A stretch of DNA of 64,000 nt from Debaryomyces hansenii CBS767 (lineage: Eukaryota > Ascomycota > Pichiomycetes > Serinales > Debaryomycetaceae). The stretch spans positions 682,001 through 746,000 of the forward strand of contig NC_006048.2 of NCBI RefSeq assembly GCF_000006445.2. The letters run 5' to 3'. This document shows, one piece after another, positions 20,316 to 29,939 of the stretch; position 1 is the stretch's first letter; each line of letters begins with the position of its first letter. The notes under the pieces are model-generated. The model was not told where the DNA came from. It searched no databases and was given only the letters and a program-made list of their open reading frames with translations. Position numbers and translations under genes: made by a program.

Positions 20316-21725
20316 TTAGTTTTATTCATAAATATTTTATAGACATACAGCTCGTCAATGTAAGTAAACCTCATTCTTTTTATACACACGAGAGCCTCTG
20401 TATGGTACTGATGTGCCAAGAATATACATATTTGATAATCAATACAGGGTCAGGTTCAAAATTTTGTGCTATGGTAGTGCTTTGCAATCTTGGACAGGAG
20501 GAGAATCAGTTGCATAAATTCAATATATGCGAAGTATAAATAAACCAAACTTCAACGATGTGACAGTAATTTTAAGTTCTGATCGAATCAGCCACAACTT
20601 AATTCATCCACTTTTGTCATACTACTTAGACTTGGATCATTTAATCATATAAAAAGAAATATGCGAGGGGTTGAATTAAGCTTGTTAACCAATGCAAGTC
20701 GCGGTGATCATAATCAATTTGATTTACCCTTAATGGCATAGGTGTAGCAATCAATGCTATTGTTTCTTTGATTATTACCTCTATAGCATTTTACTTATCT
20801 GCGTGCAAGGCACCTTTCCTGTCTTGGCTACTTAGATTGCCAAAAAAGATAAATTTGAACTTCTTGCGAATATACGGATAGAAGTAACATATTCTCATTT
20901 CCTTTATCCAAGCCCTGTCATAATTTGCATTCGTCATAGATAATTGAAACGTTTTCTTGACTCTCAATGCAAACTACGTACATACCATAGAATACTCCCA
21001 TGCCAAATAAAGTACATTCTATTAAAAAAAAAAAAAGTAACTGATCTATTTTACTTAGAATCATACTACCATTTCAGGAGACGTGTCGTATTTGTATTAG
21101 TTCAAACGTTAGAACACGATGTTATTAAATTAAATATACCAAATATTGTTAGTCAAATTCTAAACCGTCTTGCATACAATAGTCTATTTCTTATTTTACA
21201 TCTAATTTACCTAAATTAGTCAGTACGAGTAAAGTAGTTAAATTCTCGAATGAACAATATGTATATTATATCTTATCTTCTAAGATAACATATATTTCTT
21301 CAACAAGTCATTTTGAATGTCATTGTCAGAATTAACTTTTACATAATATATTACATTAAAAACTGTTGAATCTTTATTAATAGTATCATCAAAAAAATAT
21401 GGAATAAAGTCTGGTAATCTCTTACCAGTAAATGTATAACATAAGACTCTTATATACTATTATAAAAACGTAACTAAAAAAAGATAAACATTATGAAGCT
21501 AAGACTAAGACTATTAATATTAATTATACCGTGCGCTTACCATAAAAAAGATATGAACGAATATCAAAATTATCAACTATTATTCAGTAGAAGCGGTTCT
21601 GTAAATATATTAGTATCCAAGATTTTTTTACTATAAAGCAATATAATATCGAATTCAGGTCGAATATTTAATAATTTTGTTATTTTGTAAATTAAATTGT
21701 ACTGGAAAGTAAATAAAAATACATT
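20316..21725. other. Gene-poor intergenic region of 1.4 kb
   Basis: No supported gene. The frames of 79 and 91 codons here show no conserved motif, and the 91-codon frame has no early ATG. A frame at 20735-20881 would encode a hydrophobic segment (AINAIVSLIITSIAFYLSAC) followed by a basic tail, but it has no start codon and an upstream in-frame stop; it may be a decayed gene end or chance. The last 500 bp are very AT-rich and form the RPB4 promoter. I found no tRNA or clear LTR. Confidence 0.5.
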
Positions 21726-22301
21726 ATGAATGTTAGTACAAGTGCATTAGGTGTTAGAAGAAGAAAGCCAACCACACAAAATATAGACGATGAAGAGAAC
21801 GCCGCCACATTACTGTTGGGTCCTGAGTTCCAACTTACACAGTTAACAAATTCAGGAGAAGAAGAGCAGTTAATCGCGTTAAACTTATCAGAGGCTAGAT
21901 TGTTGATTAGGGCAGCTTTAAAGGAACGTAAGAATAAAAACCAAGCGAACAGCGAATTTGATGATGAAGACGAAGATAATGTAAAGGAAGATGAAATTTC
22001 AAATATGGATTTAGCAGGGCCAAATTCAAACGAAATAATGCATAAGACATTAAACTACTTATCCAATTTTTCTAGATTTAAAAACTCCTCATCCACAGAA
22101 ACCGTTGAAAAATTACTAAACGACTTTAATTTTTCTACATCAGAACCGTTACATCCTTTCGAATTAGCCCAGCTCGGTACCTTAGAATGTGAAGATGCAG
22201 AAGAAGCAAAATCGTTGATTCCAAGTTTGACTAATAAAGTTTCCGATGTTCAATTGCAAACTCTTTTAACAGAATTAAGGAAGTATCAAACATTATCCTG
22301 A
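21726..22301 (+). CDS. RPB4: RNA polymerase II subunit Rpb4
   Basis: A 191-residue subunit of the Rpb4/Rpb7 stalk of RNA polymerase II, involved in initiation, post-recruitment steps and mRNA fate. Landmarks: TTQNIDDEENAATLLLGPEF, the ALNLSEARLLIRAALKER helix, an acidic insert (FDDEDEDNVKEDE) as in other yeasts, and the HRDC-like C-terminal domain with KTLNYLSNFSRFKN, HPFELAQLGTLECEDAEEAK and IPSLTNKVSD, ending in LQTLLTELRKYQTLS. Somewhat shorter than the 221-residue S. cerevisiae protein because the charged insert is shorter. It is followed on the same strand by SNU114, 213 bp downstream. Confidence 0.95.
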   Translation: MNVSTSALGVRRRKPTTQNIDDEENAATLLLGPEFQLTQLTNSGEEEQLIALNLSEARLLIRAALKERKNKNQANSEFDDEDEDNVKEDEISNMDLAGPNSNEIMHKTLNYLSNFSRFKNSSSTETVEKLLNDFNFSTSEPLHPFELAQLGTLECEDAEEAKSLIPSLTNKVSDVQLQTLLTELRKYQTLS

Positions 22302-22514
22302 ATTACTCATTGTAGTTGAAATTGTCTCATAGTTTATAAAAATATAGATGAATGTATTATATTTAATTCAATGTATATTGTAGTATAAAATTATTTTATA
22401 TGCAGTTCGATATTGAAGCGTCTATTTTTCACGATGATGATTATCAGAATAAGTCATATATACATATATACATATATATAAATTTGTGTACGGTAGGAAC
22501 CTGATATACTCACT

Positions 22515-25472
22515 ATGGACGAGGATGAATTGTATGATGAGTTTGGTAATTTAATCGGAGATCCACTCGATTCAGACGCAGATTCCTTAGATGAAATACC
22601 GGAAGAACAAGATGTGCAATCAGAGAAAGAAGCAGAAGATTTGATAGTTGAAACAGGCGATGAAGCCTTAGTGATACATGCAAATAATGGGAATGGACTC
22701 AAGCTTTCAGAAAAATTTGGGCCAGGAGTGGAAACCATAATAGCGAAACCATATGAACAAGCTGTTGATACACCAGTTATTAAACCAATGAATAAGAAGA
22801 AGTTAAAGGTAGAATTTACTGAGGCCGTAACGAACAACGTTGACGAAAACGACCATAGAGTTAAGAACTTACCAGAGCTAGTGTATTCGCGTGATTATAT
22901 GATATCTACGATGAACCTGCTTCCAGAGAGAGTTAGAAACATAGCAGTAATCGGTAATTTACACTCAGGAAAAACAACATTTATTGATATGCTTGTTTTG
23001 CAAACCCATTCACCATCAATTTCATTGAGTAGTAGTTTGAAAAATTTTCAACCGCTTCGATTTATGGATAATCATAAGTTGGAAATCGACAGAGGTATCT
23101 CAATTGAAGCATCGCCTATTACATTATTATTACCAGACTTGAATGATAAGTCATTTGTATTTAATATTATTGATACACCTGGCCATAGTAATTTTGCGTC
23201 CGAAAGTACATCGGCTTTGCAGATAGTGGATGGTGCTCTTCTCGTAATAGACGTAGTTGAAGGTTTAACCCCGAGAGATAAGAGCCTAATCTCAGAACTT
23301 ATGAAGAACAACAAACCTATAACAATTGTCTTGAACAAAATTGATAGACTAATATTAGAATTAAGGTTACCCGTAGAAGACTTTTATTTTAAAATTAGTT
23401 ACACATTGGATGATATTAACAACTTTATAAACGAAAATGAATACGTGAGTACGTATAAACAGCAAATGGTATTCAGCCCAACAGATGGCAATGTTATTTT
23501 TGCATCTTCAAGTTTGGAGTTTGTTTTCACATTGGATAGCTTTACAAAACTCTATGCTGATAACCACAAATTACAAGGAGTCGATTCTCAAGAGTTTAGT
23601 AGAAGATTATGGGGCGACGTTTTTTATAACCAAGATAAAGCTCAGTTCGTTAATAGTTCAAACAATGGAAAATTCCTGAGGTCTTTCAATTTTTTTATTC
23701 TGGAACCTATTTATAAGATCATCACACAGACATTAACATATGATGGCTCAAGTAAGAACTTAGCACAGCTATTATGGAACAATTTCAAAGTTTCATTACA
23801 TAATGCCCAATATAAGCAAGACTCTCAGATGTTATTGAAAGAAATATTCAAACTGGTTTTCTCGGGCTCAAAAGGTTTTGTTGATCTGGTAGTTCATAAT
23901 ATTCCATCACCCATAGAAACAGCATCAGACAGACTAGAATTACTTTCAGGTTCCGATAACTTACCATCTGCTAGATTAATAGCTCAAGCAAATAAATTAA
24001 TCGCATCGGCAGATGGTGAAAGGTTTTATACTTTAGTCCGCATATACCAAGGTTCGATAAAAGCTGGATCAAAGGTGAGGGTTTTAGGACAAAACTTCGA
24101 CGAAGACGATGATGATTATAAAATAGAAGTTATTGATGAATTATTTATTCCAGGCGGAAGGTACAAGATTCCAGTTAAGGAAGCATTTGCTGGTTCGATT
24201 GTAATAATAAGCGGAATTGATTCAATCATTTCTAAAGGAGCAACGATCTACGATAATGCGGATTTCAACAGTGACTCAAAAATTTTTAGGCCTTTATCGT
24301 ACGAGAGACAATCGATTTTCAAAATAGCAATAGAACCTGCAAATCCCTCGGAGTTGCCCAAATTATTAGAGGGTTTACGTAAACTTAACAAATCATACTT
24401 GGCATGTACAATAAAGGTAGAAGAAAGTGGAGAACATGTTTTATTTGGCCCTGGTGAAATATATTTGGATTGTATGTTACATGATTTGAGGAACTTTTTC
24501 ACTGACGATTTGGAAATCAAAGTAAGCGACCCAATGACACGATTCAGTGAAACGTGTATTGATACATCTGTAACTAAAATTTCAGCTAAATCATCGTCAG
24601 GAAACAATTCAATTTCTATTATTTCCGAGCCAGTAGATGATAGCAGATTGAGCTTAGCTATCGAAAATGGTAAAATAAATTTATCTCAACCTTTAAAGAC
24701 TACTTCCAAGATTTTACGTAAAGAATATGGATGGGATGCATTATCAGCAAGATCAGTTTGGTGTTTCGGACCTGAAGATCTTCATAATCCAAGTATATTA
24801 ATTGACGATACAATAGAAGGTGAAACCGATAAAAAGTTGTTGTATTCCCTCAAAGATAGTATAAGCCTAGGATTTAAGTGGAGTGTTAACGAGGGACCAT
24901 TATGTGATGAACCTATAAGAAATACAAAGTTCAAGATATTAGATGCGGTAATCAGTGGATCTGAAATACAAAGAAGTGGAACACAGATAATACCAATGAC
25001 AAGGAAAGCATGTTATACTGGCTTTTTGACTTCATCTCCTCGCTTGATGGAACCTATATATACTGTCTATGTGACATGTTCTTATCAAGCCATAGTAGCT
25101 GTTAAGAAATTGCTTGACAGGAGAAGAGGCATGGTGACGACTGAAAATCCAGTACCTGGAACTCAGTTATTTCATATAGAAGGTCAAGTTCCAGTTATAG
25201 AATCTATTGGATTAGAGTCCGATTTAAGACTTCAAACTCAAGGACAAGCGATGTGCTTTTTAGTATTCGAAAGATGGGATGTTGTTCCAGGAGATCCATT
25301 GGATAGCGATTGCTATTTACCGCAACTTAGGCCTGTTCCTAATGCTTCGTTGGCAAGGGACTTCGTAATGAAAACTAGAAAGAGAAAAGGTTTAAGTGGC
25401 GAGCCTAACTTACAGAAGTATATTGATATTGAATTGTATAATAAGTTGAGAGAAAGTGGTGTTATAGAATAG
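22515..25472 (+). CDS. SNU114: U5 snRNP GTPase Snu114
   Basis: A 985-residue EF-2-like GTPase of the U5 snRNP that controls Brr2 during spliceosome activation and disassembly. The N-terminus has the family's acidic start DEDELYDEFGNLIGDPLDS. G domain: G1 GNLHSGKTTF near residue 147, G2-type region DRGISIEASP, G3 DTPGHSNF near 219, G4 NKID near 273. Domain II follows (FYTLVRIYQGSIKAGSKVRV), then EF-G-like domains III-V, with GEIYLDCMLHDLRN, RSVWCFGPED and the C-terminal LMEPIYTVYVTC and RRRGMVTTENPVPGTQLFHI. True EF-2 lacks the acidic N-terminus and has a diphthamide-loop His; the Snu114-type tail (YIDIELYNKLRESGVIE) settles the call. Confidence 0.97.
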   Translation: MDEDELYDEFGNLIGDPLDSDADSLDEIPEEQDVQSEKEAEDLIVETGDEALVIHANNGNGLKLSEKFGPGVETIIAKPYEQAVDTPVIKPMNKKKLKVEFTEAVTNNVDENDHRVKNLPELVYSRDYMISTMNLLPERVRNIAVIGNLHSGKTTFIDMLVLQTHSPSISLSSSLKNFQPLRFMDNHKLEIDRGISIEASPITLLLPDLNDKSFVFNIIDTPGHSNFASESTSALQIVDGALLVIDVVEGLTPRDKSLISELMKNNKPITIVLNKIDRLILELRLPVEDFYFKISYTLDDINNFINENEYVSTYKQQMVFSPTDGNVIFASSSLEFVFTLDSFTKLYADNHKLQGVDSQEFSRRLWGDVFYNQDKAQFVNSSNNGKFLRSFNFFILEPIYKIITQTLTYDGSSKNLAQLLWNNFKVSLHNAQYKQDSQMLLKEIFKLVFSGSKGFVDLVVHNIPSPIETASDRLELLSGSDNLPSARLIAQANKLIASADGERFYTLVRIYQGSIKAGSKVRVLGQNFDEDDDDYKIEVIDELFIPGGRYKIPVKEAFAGSIVIISGIDSIISKGATIYDNADFNSDSKIFRPLSYERQSIFKIAIEPANPSELPKLLEGLRKLNKSYLACTIKVEESGEHVLFGPGEIYLDCMLHDLRNFFTDDLEIKVSDPMTRFSETCIDTSVTKISAKSSSGNNSISIISEPVDDSRLSLAIENGKINLSQPLKTTSKILRKEYGWDALSARSVWCFGPEDLHNPSILIDDTIEGETDKKLLYSLKDSISLGFKWSVNEGPLCDEPIRNTKFKILDAVISGSEIQRSGTQIIPMTRKACYTGFLTSSPRLMEPIYTVYVTCSYQAIVAVKKLLDRRRGMVTTENPVPGTQLFHIEGQVPVIESIGLESDLRLQTQGQAMCFLVFERWDVVPGDPLDSDCYLPQLRPVPNASLARDFVMKTRKRKGLSGEPNLQKYIDIELYNKLRESGVIE

Positions 25473-25545
25473 GATAATGCTATAAGTAATTAATAATGAC
25501 GAAGCAGGGAATGTATTAGAATACAAGTATTTACTCTCTATATAA

Positions 25546-27195
25546 TTATATACTCACCTTCGCCCGTTTTGTTTGTTGCGCATCAGTTTCATCACTAGAA
25601 TCTAACGATTGTCGTTTATGTGAATCTTCAGTACGTGCTTCGGGCGCTATAGCTATCGGCTCATAAACAGAGTTTTCTAAGCTAACGCAATTAAATCCTT
25701 TTCCTCTTCGGATACTTTCAGTTAAGTTATTGAAATTAGTAATGAATCTAGTTTGACTAGTAAGAAGGAATGATAATGACTTATGAATTAATTCTTCGCC
25801 ATCATTTATAGAATTGGAGTTTAAATTTTCAAATGATACTATAAAATCCTCTATAGTAATATCACGAGAATAAATGTTATCTTCAGTAATTGACAAATTC
25901 AATTCAGGAATCACAAGAACCAACTCTTTATTAACTGTAAATTGGTGAATCTCGTTTAGATCCTCATTCGTTCTCATTAACCCAAAGAACTCTTCTATAG
26001 TTAATTTCAAAATTTCATTGTCATCATACAAGGAAACCAAGTGAGATACATCTATTTCTGGGTTCCTGTGATTATCAAAAGGAACTAGGAGAAACTCTGT
26101 TTCAGCAATGTTGATAATAATTGGAAATGTACTCTCTAATTTTGAATTGGGCATTTTTGATTGAACATTTATATTAGAACTAGCAGGTATGTTTTCTTCA
26201 TCTGGACGAACCTCATCTTTTTCATCATTGCCATATTCAATTATTCCTTCTATTACTGTTTCCCCATGTATACTATTTTCATTCTTACGAACTTCTCTAT
26301 AACCAACTTGTTCGTTTACTGGCTTTCCATCGTCATCTTCTTGCTGTTCTCCTTGTACTTCTATTTCTTTCTCTTCTAATTCTTCCTCTTCTTTTTTTCT
26401 CTGCTCATCCCCCCTCTCATCATCATTCTCTTTCTCATGTTTTACATCATTCTCTTCTCTTCCTTCTTTTATTTCATCATGTTCAGATTTATCAAAGCCT
26501 TCATTATCCAATTCTTCAAAGATTTCTTGATTAGCACCACCTGCATTGACCTCTATTTCTTTAATTTTGTCATCTGCATTTTCATCCTGGCCATTTTCAT
26601 CCTGGCCATTTTCATCCTGGTCATATTCATCCTGGTCATCTTCTACGAGTTCTTCGTGTTCTCTCACTTCAAGGGTTTCTTGATTATTGTACCCACTATC
26701 CTCTCTTTTATGCAATGAATTATTAGGAGGCGGTATTTCTTGCACATCGTCGTGGTCCTCGAAATTATTTAACTCGTCTAATTCAACTACACTGTCGTTT
26801 GATAAATAATCACTCTTCTCATCCTCAATTATATTCTCCGTTTCTTTATCAGATGTTTGTTCGTCTTCTTCCAAATTTTCAATTTCATCTTCACTATAAA
26901 ATTCTACAACAGAATTTCTATAACTATCACCACCGACTTCAGTTCCTATTTTATGCATTTCTGCACCTAGATCCTCATCTCCACTAGATAATAATTTGTC
27001 TTCTATCTCATCTATTCTTTCCCCTTCATTTATACTATCCCCTGGTTTCTCAGCGATGTCTTCGTCTGCGCTCATATTATAATCATTATCTTGGAATGCA
27101 TCACCAGTATCAATCTCAATTGCAGTGCGTTCTTCTTTCGTAGAAGCATCCTCTCGCTCGTGATTATTGTTAGAATATTCAGATACTTTATACAT
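25546..27195 (-). CDS. Acidic, repeat-containing protein of unknown function (probably nuclear)
   Basis: A 549-residue protein that I do not recognise. Residues 1-330 are extremely acidic and disordered (runs of D, E, N, Q), including four 5-residue units (DQDEx/GQDEN) encoded by a 15-bp tandem repeat. Residues about 355-500 look folded: FPIIINIAETEFLLVPFD, SHLVSLYDDNEILKLTIEEF, ELVLVIPELNLSITEDN, DITIEDFIVSFENLN. The C-terminus is polar with a basic KRAKVSI end that could be an NLS. Architecture (acidic tail plus small domain plus NLS) suggests a histone- or chromatin-associated protein, but that is a guess. Long antisense frames here are shadows of low-complexity codons. A CACGTG lies 86 bp upstream of the start. 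Confidence 0.8.
   Translation of the reverse strand: MYKVSEYSNNNHEREDASTKEERTAIEIDTGDAFQDNDYNMSADEDIAEKPGDSINEGERIDEIEDKLLSSGDEDLGAEMHKIGTEVGGDSYRNSVVEFYSEDEIENLEEDEQTSDKETENIIEDEKSDYLSNDSVVELDELNNFEDHDDVQEIPPPNNSLHKREDSGYNNQETLEVREHEELVEDDQDEYDQDENGQDENGQDENADDKIKEIEVNAGGANQEIFEELDNEGFDKSEHDEIKEGREENDVKHEKENDDERGDEQRKKEEEELEEKEIEVQGEQQEDDDGKPVNEQVGYREVRKNENSIHGETVIEGIIEYGNDEKDEVRPDEENIPASSNINVQSKMPNSKLESTFPIIINIAETEFLLVPFDNHRNPEIDVSHLVSLYDDNEILKLTIEEFFGLMRTNEDLNEIHQFTVNKELVLVIPELNLSITEDNIYSRDITIEDFIVSFENLNSNSINDGEELIHKSLSFLLTSQTRFITNFNNLTESIRRGKGFNCVSLENSVYEPIAIAPEARTEDSHKRQSLDSSDETDAQQTKRAKVSI
26581..26640 (-). repeat. 15-bp tandem repeat, 4 copies, inside a CDS
   Basis: Four consecutive 15-bp units (ttcatcctggccatt and variants with T/A/C changes) in the acidic-protein gene. 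The frame is preserved, so the unit adds five residues (DQDEx/GQDEN) and can expand or contract without frameshift. Confidence 0.9.
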
Positions 27196-27280
27196 ACTTT
27201 GTTTAGGTTAACCAATGACTTCTTTATCCAGCACATTTCCAATCATCTAAAATATCTTTTGAGAACAGTATACATAGTTT

Positions 27281-27286
27281 CACGTG
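27281..27286. promoter_or_regulatory. CACGTG E-box upstream of the acidic-protein gene
   Basis: The sequence TTTCACGTGAAAA is a near-palindromic Cbf1-type site, 86 bp upstream of the ATG at 27195 and on the far side of SWI3's 3' end. Confidence 0.45.
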
Positions 27287-27434
27287 AAAATATAAATACA
27301 TATATTCTAATATTATAAATTATACAAGTATTAAGTTACTTCCACTATAAACTAAGCATTTCACATAGTCTATAGAATTAAAATTAAGGAGACTTAATGA
27401 ATTGAAAGGTTAAATTATATGAATAAAACCAGCT

Positions 27435-29939
27435 TTAAGGTACCCAAACTTTGAATGACAGTGGCGTATCTAAAGATAATGGCTTGACAGCATTGTTTTC
27501 CTTATTAGCGGCAGAGCTATTACTATTTATATTGCGGTTCTCGGTATCTTTACTGGAACCATTGTCTGACTTATCATTTGAATCGCTTGATTGTTTCTCA
27601 ACTGCATTCTGAATCAAAGAATGTCTATTTGGTTTGTAAAGGAGTGATTGGACATCTGATAAGATACTAGAAACATCGCCTAATTCACTTATATTTTCAG
27701 TCTTTTGTTGGATCATGGAGATAGCATCATTTAATTTCTTGGTGATATGAATAGTCGATTTGGTTAATGCCAAACGATCAATGAAAACCTCTTCTTGTTG
27801 CTTGGCCAAATGCTTCCTTTCTTTCTCGTATACTTTCTCTAATTCGTCAACCTTATTCAATTTCAAGTCAAGTTTGGAAATTTGATTATTAACAATTGTA
27901 TTCGTTAATTTATTCAATTCTCGTTCTTCGTAATTGGCAAACAAATGACTTCTTGCTCCTACAATTCCAAACGTATTAGATGATGCATCTTTAATAACCT
28001 GAAGAGGATCAGTATTTTCGTCGTTATATTCATCTATCAAATCAACATCTGCTTGAGGTTTTGGTGATATGTTGTCAACATTTCCATTTTGCTCGCTAGT
28101 ACCATTGGATTTTATTTCTTCATCATGTTTATTATCACCTATAGTAGATTCTTTTTCATCATCAATACTCATTTCTGTATCGGTATCCTTCTTTGGTGAA
28201 AATTTACTCTCATTCTCTTGTTTATTTTCTGAACTATCATCAAGATCTTTGTTTATTTCTGATTCTTCAGGTTTCTTTTCATTCTGTTTTACACTGTCAG
28301 CCTTCGTTTGATCTGCTTCGCCATATACTTCTCTAATTTTTTCTAACGCCTTGATGTCCATAACCTTACAAGCCCTTTCACTTGCGGCCTTAGCTACATC
28401 ACTATCCACTAATTGAGTCATAAATGCCAAATTACTGATAACAGGGTTGTCAATTGAACTGATTGGAAAATTAGAGGAATATTTCAAAAAGCCTAACTCC
28501 TGATCAGTTAAATCATTAAAATTATCTTCAATTGGTAATTTAAGGAATTTTAAAATACATTCTTGCGGAGTTTTAGTTGAAACGCTTTTTGAAATTTTAT
28601 ACCAATCATTGGGAAAATCTTTTACACCTAAGATCAATTTTGAGATTTCTTTATCAGTCCAGCCATCTTTACTAGACTTATGTTTCTTCTGAGGTGGTTC
28701 AGACGAATCTGTATCTAAATCATCGACATTTTTGGCATCGCTAGACATCTTATTATTTATAGGTTTATCTGAAACTTGTTCAATGTTCAATAGTTTCTTT
28801 AGTTTTGAAACATCAACACGGTCTTCGTTGAACTTGTGAGTGTCGAATGGGAATAATCCTCTTGGAGTATCGTATGTAACATGGAAATTACCAGTATACG
28901 GTAAGCCAATCTGAGAACCATTTGGTAATTTTTCAAGGGCATAACCTGGCTTGAAATTAGGATTAACTTGATAATTTATTAACCCCCATTTATTCAAAAA
29001 CCTATGAACTCTCATGAGTGTTCCAACATCACCAACCAAGTTACGACGACATGACGTTAAAGTAAGATACTCATTTGGGTTCAACCTATATGAATTTATC
29101 ATGAAATTACGGTAATTGATATAAATTTTTGGAGATTTTGACGGGTGGGTAGTATCGAAAAACTCTGGTAAGGACTCCTTTTCAATCTTATGAATCTTGC
29201 TCATATTGAACCAGCTACAGTACGATGGTAATATTATAGCATGTGTCTGGTCGATTGGTGTTTGATTTTCGGCATCTTTGACTTTGTCGTCATCATCCTC
29301 ATCATCATCACCTTCATCATCCTTATCTTCATCATCCTTATCCTCATCCTTATCGTCTACGTTTTCATCTCTATCTTCTTCTTTATACTGTTCGTCCTTT
29401 TTCTCTTCGTCCTGCTCGTCCTTTTTCTCTTCTTCGTCGTCAGCTTCATCCTTCACTTTCTCCTCTATATCTTGCGTGTGATTGTCTTCTATGTCTTGGA
29501 CCGCTTCGGATTTTTCTTTTTCAGATTCGTCATTTTGTATTTCCTCTTTGTCGGATTCTTCTTGTGGTTCCTTATCATCCTGAACTTCATCTACATCCAT
29601 AGGTTCATTCTTACTTGGTGCATCAGAATCGTTCTGCTCTTCTCGCAGTTCGTCTTCTTCCTTTACCTCCGAGTTTTTTTCAACCGAATTCTTAATATCT
29701 TGGTTTCCTGTGTCTTTGTCACCAGTTTCATCATCATTAGATTTAGCCGCATCTGATAAATTGTCTCCTTCCATGTCAACATCGCTATTTTCTTCAGAAG
29801 CACCAGTTTCGGGTTTAGCACCTTCTTCGGCTACTTCAGGTGCCTCCGAACCCTGTTTCTGAGATCCTTCCGGAGAGCCTGCTACTATATCGTCATCTTT
29901 GTCTTCCTGTAAATGATCCAAATGTTCATCTGAACTCAT
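27435..29939 (-). CDS. SWI3: SWI/SNF chromatin-remodelling subunit Swi3
   Basis: An 834-residue scaffold subunit of SWI/SNF. The first 225 residues are highly acidic (D/E/K repeats), as in S. cerevisiae Swi3 (825 residues) and unlike the shorter paralogue Rsc8. The SWIRM domain starts with ILPSYCSWFNMSKIHKIEKE and continues with YINYRNFMINSYRLNPNEYL, LMRVHRFLNKWGLINYQV, then APRGLFPF-like TPRGLFPFDTHKF. A SANT domain follows (DGWTDKEISKLILGVKDF, KTPQECILKFLKLPIED). The C-terminal region has a leucine-zipper-like coiled coil (DLKLNKVDELEKVYEKERKH) used for dimerisation and ends in VKPLSLDTPLSFKVWVP, matching the Swi3 tail. Apparent long frames on the plus strand over the acidic repeats are shadows. 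Confidence 0.96.
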   Translation of the reverse strand: MSSDEHLDHLQEDKDDDIVAGSPEGSQKQGSEAPEVAEEGAKPETGASEENSDVDMEGDNLSDAAKSNDDETGDKDTGNQDIKNSVEKNSEVKEEDELREEQNDSDAPSKNEPMDVDEVQDDKEPQEESDKEEIQNDESEKEKSEAVQDIEDNHTQDIEEKVKDEADDEEEKKDEQDEEKKDEQYKEEDRDENVDDKDEDKDDEDKDDEGDDDEDDDDKVKDAENQTPIDQTHAIILPSYCSWFNMSKIHKIEKESLPEFFDTTHPSKSPKIYINYRNFMINSYRLNPNEYLTLTSCRRNLVGDVGTLMRVHRFLNKWGLINYQVNPNFKPGYALEKLPNGSQIGLPYTGNFHVTYDTPRGLFPFDTHKFNEDRVDVSKLKKLLNIEQVSDKPINNKMSSDAKNVDDLDTDSSEPPQKKHKSSKDGWTDKEISKLILGVKDFPNDWYKISKSVSTKTPQECILKFLKLPIEDNFNDLTDQELGFLKYSSNFPISSIDNPVISNLAFMTQLVDSDVAKAASERACKVMDIKALEKIREVYGEADQTKADSVKQNEKKPEESEINKDLDDSSENKQENESKFSPKKDTDTEMSIDDEKESTIGDNKHDEEIKSNGTSEQNGNVDNISPKPQADVDLIDEYNDENTDPLQVIKDASSNTFGIVGARSHLFANYEERELNKLTNTIVNNQISKLDLKLNKVDELEKVYEKERKHLAKQQEEVFIDRLALTKSTIHITKKLNDAISMIQQKTENISELGDVSSILSDVQSLLYKPNRHSLIQNAVEKQSSDSNDKSDNGSSKDTENRNINSNSSAANKENNAVKPLSLDTPLSFKVWVP

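Noticed and set aside
20944..21219. 91-codon open frame in the gene-poor spacer.
   Set aside because: Begins at TTG, has no early ATG, includes a poly(A)-derived Lys run, and shows no conserved motif.
21364..21700. Possible solo LTR starting TGTTGAATC upstream of RPB4.
   Set aside because: No matching CA-3' end, no target-site duplication and no inverted terminal bases were found; it looks like ordinary AT-rich promoter.
29241..29756. Long plus-strand frames opposite the acidic part of SWI3 (and similar ones opposite EBP2 at 35107-35461 and the acidic protein at 26161-26718).
   Set aside because: They are shadows of GAA/GAT/GAC repeats giving Ser/Phe/Ile runs; no start context or homology.
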